IMG/VR virus record: IMGVR_UViG_3300050015_000276
Span: 62,001 to 126,000 of that record
From: a virus
Direction: 5' to 3' (one strand)
Length of the DNA: 64,000 nucleotides
Positions 40,597 through 49,628 of the stretch are shown here, in pieces. The position numbers were made by a program, and so were the translations under genes. The notes under the pieces were generated by a model. It worked only from the letters and a program-made list of their open reading frames with translations, did not search any database and was not told where the DNA came from. Within the stretch, counting starts at the first letter, position 1, and the number at the start of each line of letters is the position of its first letter.

Positions 40597-41019
40597 ATGA
40601 CCATGAATGAAGAAATCACAAATGAAATCCTCAATTTACTTCCATGTTTTACAGAAGATGAATTGCATAATCTCCGAGCCATTAAATTAAATAATGGTAA
40701 TGATATTATTGGCTGTATTCTCACAATAGATTCGGAAAAATTAATTGTCAAGAGGCCTTGCCAAATATTCCGTATTTCTGATGAACATAATAACGTTTCA
40801 TTATTATTAACAAAATGGCAACCATTTTCCGATGATATCAATTTTGTTATTTCCAAAATATCACTTGTTACATATTGTAAAGTTAATGATTATATGAAAG
40901 AATCATATATCGATACTATACAAAAACAAATAGAAGATGATAATATTCCTAAAACCATTAATGATTTTGGCTGGCCAGCCAGGATTGGCCAATCCATCGA
41001 TTTATCAAAAATTAATTAA
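40597..41019 (+). CDS. Sm-like-fold conserved phage protein, 140 aa
   Basis: LRAIKLNNGNDIIGCILTIDSEKLIVKRPCQIFRI followed by LLLTKWQPFSDDINFVISKISLV: short beta strands around a GxDIIGxI motif, the pattern of small Sm/LSm-like proteins often encoded in large myoviruses. It starts 1 nt after the uvsW stop. RNA binding is a reasonable guess only. Confidence 0.6.
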   Translation: MTMNEEITNEILNLLPCFTEDELHNLRAIKLNNGNDIIGCILTIDSEKLIVKRPCQIFRISDEHNNVSLLLTKWQPFSDDINFVISKISLVTYCKVNDYMKESYIDTIQKQIEDDNIPKTINDFGWPARIGQSIDLSKIN

Positions 41020-41159
41020 AGAGAAAATAGAAACCACAATGCTCCTGCTGCAAGTGCCAATATACCAAAGAAAACAAATAAGGCTCCAAATACATATGTG
41101 AAACCTTTCTTCCAACCAAAAAGGAATACTGCCACAATTAATGCAATCAGGATCGTCAT
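41016..41159 (-). CDS. Two-span membrane protein, 47 aa
   Basis: MTILIALIVAVFLFGWKKGFTYVFGALFVFFGILALAAG...: two membrane spans around a WKKG turn. AGGAGA before the start. It is antisense to its neighbours, with its own promoter at 41240-41268 and a leader of about 75 nt that can fold (GTTCTT/AAGAAC). Possible holin-like or immunity peptide; not shown. Confidence 0.6.
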   Translation of the reverse strand: MTILIALIVAVFLFGWKKGFTYVFGALFVFFGILALAAGALWFLFSL

Positions 41160-41239
41160 AATAAATTTCTCCTAAGGCCTTTAAGGTTCTTAAAGGTTTA
41201 AAGAACTTTAAATAACCTTTATCAATAGGCTACACAAGC

Positions 41240-41268
41240 ATTGTAGCATGTGTCAAGCTGGAAAGCAA
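41240..41268 (-). promoter_or_regulatory. Sigma70-type promoter, leftward
   Basis: Read leftward: TTGCTT, 17 bp, TGC-TACAAT. Same boxes as the promoter at 60421. Confidence 0.6.
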
Positions 41269-41371
41269 GTGTTTATTTTAGAAAATGAATGAAATTGCTG
41301 TAAGTTATTGAAAACAAAAGAAAGATAGTTCCGAGAAATATTGTGGATTATAAAAATATTTTATAATATAC

Positions 41372-41400
41372 TTGATTTCCTGTAGTAATCGTGCTATAAT
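41372..41400 (+). promoter_or_regulatory. Sigma70-type promoter for gene 55
   Basis: TTGATT, 17 bp, TGC-TATAAT. Leaves a leader of about 37 nt with an AAGGA motif before the ATG at 41444. Confidence 0.7.
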
Positions 41401-41443
41401 AGAACAATAACAATTAGTCCCTCAGAGGCTATGCAAGGATTAC

Positions 41444-42091
41444 ATGGCATTAAAAAACACCAAACATTATGTTGACAACACCCTTTTCTTAGAGGCTCTT
41501 AAAAAATATTTACCATTGTTGAAAACTCTTAGAGTCGAACACACCAAGGTATGTAAGAAATTGATAAAGCAAGGAACATCAGAGGAAGATTTGCCTTCAT
41601 TTGTTAGACCACAAACACCAGATTACAATTATATTGGTGAATGCCTGATGAAGATTGCTAACCATCTATCATATAGTCCAAAATTCTTTCCTAATTTTAA
41701 TAACCAAAGTCTCCGTGAGGAAATGATTGGTGACGCATTAGAGAATGCTATTAAATGTTTGGAGAATTTTGATGTTAAAAAATATAAAAATCCTTTTGCT
41801 TATTTCACTCAGGTGATGTGGTATTCATTCTATAGAACAATAACTGAGGAATCTTATCATTCTTATATTAAACAAAAGAGTTTGGCGAGTGCTATTGAAT
41901 TCTTTTCAACACAAAATGATGATGATGGAGAATATAAAAATACATATGTCAAATTCTTAAGAGAACATCAAAATGATGTGATTGTTGATTTCGAGAAAAG
42001 AAAAGAAGATAAGAAAAAGGCTTCTATATCAACAAGGACTCGTAAGAAAATAGATAATCCTGGTATTGAAAAATTTATGGTGGTTGTATGA
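41444..42091 (+). CDS. gp55: Late sigma factor (T4 gp55-like)
   Basis: Phage sigma factor that directs host RNA polymerase to TATAAATA late promoters, with the gp45 clamp as activator. The core EEMIGDALENAIKCLENFDVKKYKNPFAYFTQVMWYSFYRTI matches gp55 (region-2-like helices). 215 aa (T4: 185). Driven by a host-type promoter; followed by the gp47/gp46 genes as in T4. It explains the many late boxes in this window. Confidence 0.9.
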   Translation: MALKNTKHYVDNTLFLEALKKYLPLLKTLRVEHTKVCKKLIKQGTSEEDLPSFVRPQTPDYNYIGECLMKIANHLSYSPKFFPNFNNQSLREEMIGDALENAIKCLENFDVKKYKNPFAYFTQVMWYSFYRTITEESYHSYIKQKSLASAIEFFSTQNDDDGEYKNTYVKFLREHQNDVIVDFEKRKEDKKKASISTRTRKKIDNPGIEKFMVVV

Positions 42092-42438
42092 AATTTAATG
42101 ATGTTGCCGATATTTGTTTAATAGTAGAAGAAATATTAGGAATTGAACCGATCAAAGTATTACATTTCTTATCCAAAGAAACTGATATGTGTATGTCAAC
42201 TTTCGATTTTGCATATGATATTATTACAGATAAGAGTACAAGTTATAAAGGAACAATAAATTCTAATATTTTACGGCGTCAAAAATCACCAAAAGGAAAT
42301 TGGGTTAATATAGATGGAAATAAAGAACAAAATTTAAATGCTCTTGATATGGCTCAGAAATATGGATTGTCGCCTCATTATTTTCGTTTAATTTTACGTG
42401 GAGAAAAAGAAACATACAAAGGTTGGCATCTTGAATAA
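42088..42438 (+). CDS. DNA-binding protein with NUMOD1-type C-terminus, 116 aa
   Basis: The C-terminal NALDMAQKYGLSPHYFRLILRGEKETYKGWHL is the helix-turn-helix module usually attached to homing endonucleases. There is no nuclease motif in the first 80 residues. It overlaps gp55 (ATGA) and the start of gp47. Either a remnant of a mobile endonuclease or a domesticated regulator. Confidence 0.6.
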   Translation: MKFNDVADICLIVEEILGIEPIKVLHFLSKETDMCMSTFDFAYDIITDKSTSYKGTINSNILRRQKSPKGNWVNIDGNKEQNLNALDMAQKYGLSPHYFRLILRGEKETYKGWHLE

Positions 42439-43489
42439 AATAGCAATTTTGACAGACCAACATTTTGGAGCCAGATCTGATAGTTTAGTTTTCTTAGATT
42501 ATTTTGAAAGATTTTACCAAGATATATTTTTTCCTTTTCTAAAGAAAAATAAAATTACTGAAATAATTTCTTTAGGTGATATGTTTGAGAGAAGGAAATT
42601 TTGTAATTTCTTAACATTAAAGAGAACACGCAAAATGTGGCTTGAACCATTATTAGAAAATAATTTTAAAGTTCACTGTTTATTAGGAAACCATGATGTT
42701 TATTATAAAAATACTAATGATGTTAATTCAATAAAAGAAATTCTTGGAAATTATTCAAATTTTATAATTTATAATGAAACTGAAGAAATAATGATCGATG
42801 ATACCAAGGTACTATTAGTTCCTTGGATTAACGATGAAAATCGAGAAACTTCTTTAAAAATCATTAATGAAACTGATGCCAAATATTGTTTTGGACATTT
42901 AGAACTTAACGGATTTTTAATGAATCGAGGTCAAAAATCAGAAGTTGGATTTGATGCTGAGCCTTTCAAAAAATTTGAAATGGTTGCAACGGGACATTAC
43001 CATCACAAATCGGATAAAGAAAACATTCATTATCTAGGATCCCCATATGAGATGACCTTTGCAGATATTAATGATCCTCGGGGTTTTCATATCTGGAATA
43101 CCAATACAAAAGAATTGGATTTTCATAAAAATCCCTATAAGATGTTTTATAAGATTTTCTATGATGATAAGGATCAACCTCTTTCTTCGTTGTTAAAGAA
43201 AATAACCGACAGATATCAAGATACCTATGTCAAAGTGGTAGTACATAACCGAACCAATCCTGAATATTTTGACAAATTCATGGAACATTTGTTTTCTATG
43301 CAACCTGCCGATATTAAAATTGAAGAGGATATATCAATAGATGCACCAGATATAATTGTGGATATGGCTGAAGACACACTTACCATTTTAAATAAGTATG
43401 TTGATACTTTGGAAGTTGATATTGACAAAGATAAAATTAAAGAGGAATTACGTTTGCTTCATATGGAAGCCGTAAATATGGAAAGATAA
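42431..43489 (+). CDS. gp47: Recombination nuclease subunit gp47 (Mre11-like)
   Basis: Calcineurin-type phosphoesterase that works with gp46 in DNA end resection. Metal motifs in order: ILTDQHFG, SLGDMFERRKF, LLGNHDVYY, FGHLELNG, ATGHYHHKS. 352 aa from a TTG start that overlaps the previous stop; T4 gp47 is 339 aa. A GTG further upstream would only add residues encoded over the preceding gene. Confidence 0.93.
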   Translation: MNKIAILTDQHFGARSDSLVFLDYFERFYQDIFFPFLKKNKITEIISLGDMFERRKFCNFLTLKRTRKMWLEPLLENNFKVHCLLGNHDVYYKNTNDVNSIKEILGNYSNFIIYNETEEIMIDDTKVLLVPWINDENRETSLKIINETDAKYCFGHLELNGFLMNRGQKSEVGFDAEPFKKFEMVATGHYHHKSDKENIHYLGSPYEMTFADINDPRGFHIWNTNTKELDFHKNPYKMFYKIFYDDKDQPLSSLLKKITDRYQDTYVKVVVHNRTNPEYFDKFMEHLFSMQPADIKIEEDISIDAPDIIVDMAEDTLTILNKYVDTLEVDIDKDKIKEELRLLHMEAVNMER

Positions 43490-43846
43490 ATGACAGTTCC
43501 TACTTTTACCGCATCAATTTTTATTGGTCTCAAACGTGGTTATACTGGTAAGGAGATGACAGTACAAGAAGTTGAAGACTTTTTGCAAGAAAAAGTAGAT
43601 AAAATTGGTTTGTGTGTTTCTATTACACCCACGCGATATGTCTATACTAATGGAAACGAAAATGGTTTAATAATTGGTCTGATAAATTATCCACGTTTTC
43701 CGTCTGATGAATATAAGATCCGTATGTGTGCTCTGGAATTAGCTGGCGATTTAATGTTGTTTTGTAAACAAATGCGTGTTTGTGTTGTATTTCCTGATAA
43801 AACTATTATGCTTTCTAATAGTGAAGAAATTGAAAAAGTAAAATGA
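43490..43846 (+). CDS. Hypothetical protein between gp47 and gp46, 118 aa
   Basis: Small alpha/beta protein (TASIFIGLKRGYTGKEMTVQEVEDFLQEKVDKIGLCVSITPT). The order 47 / small gene / 46 is common in T4-like phages. The start abuts the gp47 stop and the end overlaps gene 46 (ATGA). Function unknown. Confidence 0.65.
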   Translation: MTVPTFTASIFIGLKRGYTGKEMTVQEVEDFLQEKVDKIGLCVSITPTRYVYTNGNENGLIIGLINYPRFPSDEYKIRMCALELAGDLMLFCKQMRVCVVFPDKTIMLSNSEEIEKVK

Positions 43847-44061
43847 CAATCTTTAAACGTATAAAGTGGAAGAATTTACTCGGAACTGGTGACCAATTTA
43901 CAGAAATTGACCTTAATAAATCACCAACTACTTTAATTTATGGAACCAACGGAACTGGAAAGTGCCTTGCAAATTCCACAATTGTTAGTATCTTTGAAAG
44001 TGAAGAAAATAAAGCATTTAAAGAATTTAGAAATTTTATTAAAAATAAGTCTCTTTCTTAA
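43843..44061 (+). CDS. gp46: gp46 N-terminal piece fused to split-intein N fragment
   Basis: Residues 1-40 are the start of the gp46 (Rad50-like) ATPase up to the Walker A lysine (LIYGTNGTGK). Cys41 (codon 43963) then opens an intein N fragment of 32 residues (CLANSTIVSIFESEENKAFK...). The rest of Walker A (STLLDAL) is on the polypeptide encoded from 45188. Splicing must therefore occur for the ATP-binding site to exist. Between the two pieces is the endonuclease gene at 44086. Confidence 0.9.
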   Translation: MTIFKRIKWKNLLGTGDQFTEIDLNKSPTTLIYGTNGTGKCLANSTIVSIFESEENKAFKEFRNFIKNKSLS

Positions 44062-44072
44062 ACCGTTATAAG

Positions 44073-44080
44073 CATAAATA
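44073..44080 (+). promoter_or_regulatory. Late-type promoter CATAAATA, leaderless
   Basis: CATAAATA, 5 nt, ATG (44086): the intein endonuclease has its own late start. Confidence 0.55.
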
Positions 44081-44085
44081 TATGT

Positions 44086-45186
44086 ATGAATTTTAAAAGA
44101 AATCGTACATATGAAGAAAAATTAATTGATGCGTTGGACAATAATATTAAAAATATTGAACCTTCCAAAAGAGAAAATATTTTACAGGAAATGAAAACAA
44201 ATCTCGTAAGTGAAAATGTTATCAAAATACGAAAATATATTGTAGAAAAATATTTTGGAAGTCTACCTGAAAATGGAGCAAACACAGCGATTTATTGGAT
44301 TGCAAGAGGCTGGGAAGAATATACAGCAAAACGAAAATCTTCAGAATTTTTAGCCAAGAAAGGAAAGAGAAAATCACCTTTTCAAGTTTCGTTTTGGTTA
44401 GAAAAAGAAAATCCAAATACAGGTAAAAAGTTTACTGAACAGGAAGCAGAATATAAAGTAAGATCTCAAAGACCAATTAATTCAGAATATTGGATAGAAA
44501 AAGGATATTCTGAAGAGGAATCAATTAAATTAGCTTTAGATAAAAAAGATTCTAACAATAAAAGTGGTGCAAAAGCTAGTAGGAATAGATCTGGATTATC
44601 TATACGAAAAAGCAGTAAACGATGTGCTGAATATTGGATAGAACGAGGTAAGACAAAAGAAGAGGCTATTGAAGAAGTTAAAAAAAGTCAAAGTACTTTT
44701 TCTTTGGAAAAATGTATACTTAAGTTTGGTGAGGAAGAAGGAACTAAAAAGTGGCAAAAAAGACAAGACAAATGGATAAAAACTTTAAATTCTAAACCTC
44801 AAGAAGAAAAAGATAGAATTAATAGATCAAAAGTTGCTTTCGGTGGTATTTCAAAAGCCGAAAAATTTATAATGTCTAAAATAATTGATATTATTCCAGA
44901 ATTGCAAGTTCAATATAATATTGGAAATTATATTTGTGATTTTGTTTTGAACAAAAATGCTGTGGAATATTTTGGAGATTATTGGCATTGTAATCCTAAA
45001 AAATATAAACCAAAATTCATTAATAAAGTTAGTGGTTTGTCTGCTGAAGAAATTTGGGAAAAAGATAAGAAGCGAATAAAAGTTTATGAAGAAAATGGAT
45101 TCACAGTTAAAATTATTTGGGAAGATGACTTTAAAAAAAATCCTGAAAAAATTATATTGGATATTTTAAGTTTTTTGAAATCATAA
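44086..45186 (+). CDS. Vsr-like homing endonuclease between gp46 intein halves
   Basis: 366 aa. Three or four repeats of EYWIERGxxxEEAI (about 60, 95, 145, 180) probably bind DNA. The C-terminal Vsr-like nuclease block reads LQVQYNIGNYICDFVLNKNAVEYFGDYWH, then IWEKDKKRIKVYEENGFTVKIIWEDD. Ends 1 nt before the gp46 C piece. Same class as the terminase endonuclease at 11002. Likely cuts intein-free gene 46. Confidence 0.83.
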   Translation: MNFKRNRTYEEKLIDALDNNIKNIEPSKRENILQEMKTNLVSENVIKIRKYIVEKYFGSLPENGANTAIYWIARGWEEYTAKRKSSEFLAKKGKRKSPFQVSFWLEKENPNTGKKFTEQEAEYKVRSQRPINSEYWIEKGYSEEESIKLALDKKDSNNKSGAKASRNRSGLSIRKSSKRCAEYWIERGKTKEEAIEEVKKSQSTFSLEKCILKFGEEEGTKKWQKRQDKWIKTLNSKPQEEKDRINRSKVAFGGISKAEKFIMSKIIDIIPELQVQYNIGNYICDFVLNKNAVEYFGDYWHCNPKKYKPKFINKVSGLSAEEIWEKDKKRIKVYEENGFTVKIIWEDDFKKNPEKIILDILSFLKS

Positions 45187-45187
45187 A

Positions 45188-47143
45188 ATGATTTGTACAC
45201 TTCAAGATATTTATAACTTTTATAAAGAGTTTCCACAATATAGGGGACAACTTTCGGTTGAAACTCGTTTTGGATATTATCCAATTTTAGCTTGCGAATA
45301 TACGGCATACAATTCAGATGTTTATTTGGTAGAAATAGAAAATAATCATCTACTTTGTTCGCCAGAACATGAATTGTTTGTCAACGATTCATGGAAACAT
45401 GTTAGGGATATTCATTTAGGAGATAATATAAAAACTAAAGATGGTAATGAGAAAGTGAAAATATCCTTACTTCCGCAAAAAATGGATTTAATGGATTTAC
45501 AAGTTGCTGAAGTACATGAATTTTATGCCAATGATATTGTTTCTCATAATTCAACTTTATTGGATGCATTAACATTTGTATTGTTTGGAGTACCCTTTAG
45601 GAATGTTAATATTCCTATGTTAGTAAATGATACTAATGAAAGGGACATGGTTGTTGAGATTGAATTTAATTCTGGAAGAACAAACTATAAAGTCCGACGT
45701 GGATTAAAACCGCGAGTATTTGAAATTTATGCAAATAATGTGATGCTAGACCAGGAGTCTAAGGCAAAGGATTATCAGAAGTATCTTGAACAAAATATCC
45801 TTAAGTTAAATTTGAAATCATTCAAACAGGTTGTGGTACTTGGAAGTGCATCTTTTACACCATTTTTACAATTGTCTGCGGTTGAACGCCGAAATATTAT
45901 TGAAGATCTTTTAGATATTCAGATTTTTTCAGCCATGAATCTTGCACTTAAAGTAAAAGTGGCAGAAATGAAAGAGGAATACATTTCTCTTTCTAATTCT
46001 ATCGAATTACAAACGGAAAAGATTGCGCTTATAAATGCTTATCTTAATAAATTAAAATCGGATAATGTGAATGCTATATCTGATAAGCGTTTAATTATTA
46101 ATGATAATAATCAACAAATAGAAACAATTTCAGATCAGATCAGAGGTATTGAGGAAGAAATTTCAGAGTTATTTACAACAATCGATGATAAGGAAAAAGT
46201 TCAGGGTAGAATTCAAAAATTACAATCTGCGGAAGACAAATTAGAGACCAATAAAATTAAGGTTGTTAAAGAAAAAAAGTTTTATGAAGAAACAAGTAAT
46301 TGCCCAACATGTAAACAAGGTATTGATGATACATTTAAAAATGATATAATATCTCAAAAAACAGTTTTAATAAAAGATATTGAAAAGGCTTTGGTATCTT
46401 TAACAAAAGATCTGAATACTTCAGAGGCTAGGTTAGTTGAGATTTTGGAAATTACAAAAAATATTGAGAACAAAACAAATGAGATTAGACATTTGGAAAG
46501 TACTGTCCGCGCCATCGATTCCTTCATTAATAAAGTCGAAGTTGAGATTGAAGATCTCCAAAAGAATAATGGTAACACGAAAGAACAGGAAACTAAATTA
46601 CAAGATCTTGAAAGTGATATGATTTCTTTGGCATCGGAACGTGATATTTTGATTTCTAGAAAGCATTCATTGGATATTATTTCTGTGTTATTGAAAGATA
46701 CTGGAATTAAGACCAAGATTATTAGACAGTATCTTCCAATCATGAATAAATATGTCAATAGGTATTTGGCCGATATGGATTTCTTTGCCAACTTTGCACT
46801 GGATGAAAATTTTCGAGATACAATTCACATTCGTGGAAGTAAAGAAAGAACCTATTACCAATTAAGTGAAGGACAAAAATTAAGAATTGATTTGGCACTT
46901 TTATTTTGTTGGCGGGATATAGCTAAAATTAAAAATAGTGCAAGTACTAATCTTCTCATAATGGATGAGATATTTGAACGTAGTATGGATGCTACCGGTC
47001 TTGAGGATTTATTAAAAGTAATTCATAGTTTGAGTAGGGATATTAATATTTTTATTCTCAGTCCTCAGGGTGATTTGTTGATTGATAAGTTTATCAATAC
47101 TATTAAGTTTGTAGAAGATCATGGATTTTCCGTGATTGAATGA
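45188..47143 (+). CDS. gp46: Split-intein C fragment fused to gp46 C-terminal part
   Basis: Residues 1-121 form the intein C fragment (block B LLCSPEHELF, HLGDNIKTKDG, block F/G EVHEFYANDIVSHN). Ser122 is the +1 nucleophile and second half of Walker A (STLLDALTFVLFG). The following 530 residues are gp46: coiled-coil arms, zinc hook CPTCKQG at about 371, ABC signature QLSEGQKLRIDLALL, Walker B LLIMDEIFERS. Spliced length 40 + 530 = 570, close to T4 gp46 (560). Confidence 0.93.
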   Translation: MICTLQDIYNFYKEFPQYRGQLSVETRFGYYPILACEYTAYNSDVYLVEIENNHLLCSPEHELFVNDSWKHVRDIHLGDNIKTKDGNEKVKISLLPQKMDLMDLQVAEVHEFYANDIVSHNSTLLDALTFVLFGVPFRNVNIPMLVNDTNERDMVVEIEFNSGRTNYKVRRGLKPRVFEIYANNVMLDQESKAKDYQKYLEQNILKLNLKSFKQVVVLGSASFTPFLQLSAVERRNIIEDLLDIQIFSAMNLALKVKVAEMKEEYISLSNSIELQTEKIALINAYLNKLKSDNVNAISDKRLIINDNNQQIETISDQIRGIEEEISELFTTIDDKEKVQGRIQKLQSAEDKLETNKIKVVKEKKFYEETSNCPTCKQGIDDTFKNDIISQKTVLIKDIEKALVSLTKDLNTSEARLVEILEITKNIENKTNEIRHLESTVRAIDSFINKVEVEIEDLQKNNGNTKEQETKLQDLESDMISLASERDILISRKHSLDIISVLLKDTGIKTKIIRQYLPIMNKYVNRYLADMDFFANFALDENFRDTIHIRGSKERTYYQLSEGQKLRIDLALLFCWRDIAKIKNSASTNLLIMDEIFERSMDATGLEDLLKVIHSLSRDINIFILSPQGDLLIDKFINTIKFVEDHGFSVIE

Positions 47144-47151
47144 TATTTAAC

Positions 47152-47180
47152 TTGTTCTCCTTAGAATTTTGTGTTATAAT
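47152..47180 (+). promoter_or_regulatory. Sigma70-type promoter, leaderless
   Basis: TTGTTC, 17 bp, TGT-TATAAT, then 9 nt to ATG (47190). Drives the six-gene biosynthetic/methyltransferase operon. Confidence 0.72.
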
Positions 47181-47189
47181 AGTTAATGT

Positions 47190-48149
47190 ATGAATATTTC
47201 TTTGCCCAAATATACTCCAAATAATTATGAAAATTTAATGTCCTCGATAGATCCGATTGATGAATATTTGGGATTTTCACTGAAAATGGGAGATAATTTT
47301 CATCTTGGACCAATTGTTGGCTCGAAGGCGCGCCAATGTTTGCATGTTGTACATTCTAATTTGGAATATATCAAAAATAAATGTAACGGTGGTATTTTAA
47401 CTGCCGCAGGATTGCCATCTCCTCAAACAATGATTGTCTCGGCGGTTGCTAAATATTTTGGTTTAAAATGTGTTATTACGATTCCCAAATACGATAATAC
47501 TAAACGAGATTTTAATCGTATTAATGCTTCAATGGCGCAGAAATTTGGAGCGATTGTATACGGTGTGGGAAATCCAAATCCGGCTGGTCCAGAACATGAT
47601 GCAAAAGAATTATCAAAACAATTAGGATATTTTCAAGTTAAATTTGGTATGACAGGTGATGTTGCAATGCAGCCCGTATCTAATCAAGTTCAAAATATTC
47701 CAGAATATGTTAAAGATATTGTAATTATTAGTGGATCTGGTTTATCGGCATTGAGTGTCCTATTAGGTACAGCAATGTTCGATAATAATATTGAGACTCT
47801 CCATACTGTGTGTTTGAGCAATCATATATTAAAGAATAAAGAAAAGTGGTATGATTCTAATCCACTTTCATGTAAAGTAAAAACTAAGTTACATTTGATT
47901 CCTTCAGATATTAATTATCGAACAGAATATAAATGGAATAAATCTTTCGACTTTGATTTGATTTATGAGAGTAAAGCATTTTTGTGGATGGTTGAGAATT
48001 TTAAGCCTTCGAAGGAAGTTTTGTTTTGGGTTGTTGGAAAAAGATTATATGATTTGACTTTGATTGAGGATATAAACTGGCATATGTCCAATCATGAAAA
48101 AGAGTTAAGAGAAGAACCGACAGATTTTATGGAACAATTTTTCGTATGA
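47190..48149 (+). CDS. PLP-dependent fold-type II enzyme (deaminase/desulfhydrase-like)
   Basis: 319 aa. GSKARQ (probable PLP lysine K46), GGILTAAGLPSPQTMIVSAVAKYFGLKCVITIPKYD and IISGSGLSALSVLLG (phosphate-binding loop) match the ACC deaminase/D-cysteine desulfhydrase/threonine-synthase group. The substrate cannot be read. First gene of an operon with overlapping stops and starts that also holds GNAT, ACP, SDR and ligase. Leaderless promoter. Confidence 0.75.
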   Translation: MNISLPKYTPNNYENLMSSIDPIDEYLGFSLKMGDNFHLGPIVGSKARQCLHVVHSNLEYIKNKCNGGILTAAGLPSPQTMIVSAVAKYFGLKCVITIPKYDNTKRDFNRINASMAQKFGAIVYGVGNPNPAGPEHDAKELSKQLGYFQVKFGMTGDVAMQPVSNQVQNIPEYVKDIVIISGSGLSALSVLLGTAMFDNNIETLHTVCLSNHILKNKEKWYDSNPLSCKVKTKLHLIPSDINYRTEYKWNKSFDFDLIYESKAFLWMVENFKPSKEVLFWVVGKRLYDLTLIEDINWHMSNHEKELREEPTDFMEQFFV

Positions 48150-48628
48150 GTTTACTAAGACTAGCAAAAATAGAGGAAGTTCCACAAATACATAAAGAGT
48201 TTCAAAAGTTTGAAAAGAAACAAAAGTTGGAGGGTAAACCTCCAGTATTTGCTTTTATTAGACAAGATTATTTAAAGCGGTGTGTTGCTGATGCAACATT
48301 GTATTTTGATGATGGAATTATTGCCGTATTGAAACAATATAAAGTGAGAACGAAATACGGTAATGAAAAAGGTGAGTGGGGTTTATTGGAACTTTTAAAT
48401 ACTAATTTATCGAATAATTTTACTATATTGAAATTCATGCATAAGTTATTAGATGAAAAGGTTAAAAATAGTAAACTTTATGCTACTATTAGAGATGATA
48501 ATGTAGCGTCAATAAAATTTCATACGGCGTTTGGATATAAACGTACAAAAGATATTATGTGGTCTAATGGTACGTTACCTGGTGGAGTTTATGTTTTTAA
48601 CAATATGAAAGATAAGGATTGGTTTTAA
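48146..48628 (+). CDS. GNAT-family acyltransferase
   Basis: 160 aa. The fold is suggested by GEWGLLELLNTNLSNNF followed by LYATIRDDNVASIKFHTAFGYKRTKDIMW, the motif-B region (N-x-x-S-I-x-F-x-x-x-x-G-F/Y). Overlaps the PLP gene by ATGA. In this context it might acylate an amino group made by the PLP enzyme or take an acyl group from the adjacent carrier protein; inference. Confidence 0.72.
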   Translation: MSLLRLAKIEEVPQIHKEFQKFEKKQKLEGKPPVFAFIRQDYLKRCVADATLYFDDGIIAVLKQYKVRTKYGNEKGEWGLLELLNTNLSNNFTILKFMHKLLDEKVKNSKLYATIRDDNVASIKFHTAFGYKRTKDIMWSNGTLPGGVYVFNNMKDKDWF

Positions 48629-48631
48629 ATA

Positions 48632-48934
48632 ATGGAAAAAACCTGTGTAGAAACACTTTGTGATATTTATTCGCGGTTTATACCTACCGGACAAGTATAC
48701 GTTGCAACTGCTAACACTAAGATTTTTGGATGTGATACTGTTTTGGATTCTTTTGGATTAGTTTCTTTCCTGGTAGATGTCGAACAGCATTTTAATGATT
48801 TGTATGATGCCAATATTGTTGTGACAGATAGTAAAGCTATGTCACAAAAACATAGTCCTTTCCGTACAATTGATACGTTATCCAAATATATAATTAAATT
48901 GTTGTCAGAAAAAGGTATCGCCAATGTTGTCTGA
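48632..48934 (+). CDS. Acyl carrier protein-like
   Basis: 100 aa. LDSFGLVSFLVDVEQHFND carries the DSxxxVxxxxxxE phosphopantetheine site, with Ser40 as attachment. It is a free-standing carrier; the C-terminus is helix-rich. Overlaps the SDR gene by 11 nt. A host phosphopantetheinyl transferase would be needed. Carrier proteins are rare in phages. Confidence 0.78.
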   Translation: MEKTCVETLCDIYSRFIPTGQVYVATANTKIFGCDTVLDSFGLVSFLVDVEQHFNDLYDANIVVTDSKAMSQKHSPFRTIDTLSKYIIKLLSEKGIANVV

Positions 48935-49628
48935 TTTACCGATTGCTCTTGTTACTGGTAGCAGAACTGGTTTGGGAGAATTCATTGCTAAAGGTCTTGT
49001 TTCCAAAGGTTTTTATGTTGTTGGATGCAGTCGCAATCAACCAAATTGGTCATTGAAAGGATACGAACATATTATTGCTGATGTGAGTGATGAAAATTCT
49101 GTATTAGATTTGATGAAGTATATTAGAGTTGAGTATGGACGTTTGGATGCCACTATTAATAATGCTGGAATAGCTTCCATGAACCATTCATTATTAACAC
49201 CTACGAAAACAGTGGAACATCTTCTTGGTGTAAATGTTTGTGGTACATTTACAGTATGCCGAGAAAGTGCAAAAATTATGCAAAAACAGAAATATGGACG
49301 TATTGTTAATTTTACTACCGTTGCGGTTCCTATGCATATTGAAGGTGAAGCTTTATATGCTGCCAGTAAAAGTGCTGTAGAAACTCTTACTAAAGTATTG
49401 GCATTTGAATTGGGTAGTTATGGTATTACTATTAACGCTGTAGGTCCTACTCCTATTGATACTAATTTAATACTTAATGTTCCTGAATATCGAACAAATC
49501 AGGTTATTCAGAAATTGGCAATTAAACGGATGGGTACGCGCGAGGACGTTTTTAATGTTATTGAGTTTTTTATACGTCCAGAAAGTAGTGCCATTACAGG
49601 GCAAGTTATATATTTGGGTGGGGTATAA
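48924..49628 (+). CDS. Short-chain dehydrogenase/reductase (FabG-like)
   Basis: 234 aa. Cofactor motif ALVTGSRTGLGEFIAKGL, NNAG at about 80, catalytic YAASKSAVETL, and a C-terminus ITGQVIYLGG as in 3-oxoacyl-ACP reductases. Located between the carrier protein and the ligase, so reduction of a carrier-bound keto group is a natural guess. Confidence 0.88.
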   Translation: MLSDLPIALVTGSRTGLGEFIAKGLVSKGFYVVGCSRNQPNWSLKGYEHIIADVSDENSVLDLMKYIRVEYGRLDATINNAGIASMNHSLLTPTKTVEHLLGVNVCGTFTVCRESAKIMQKQKYGRIVNFTTVAVPMHIEGEALYAASKSAVETLTKVLAFELGSYGITINAVGPTPIDTNLILNVPEYRTNQVIQKLAIKRMGTREDVFNVIEFFIRPESSAITGQVIYLGGV

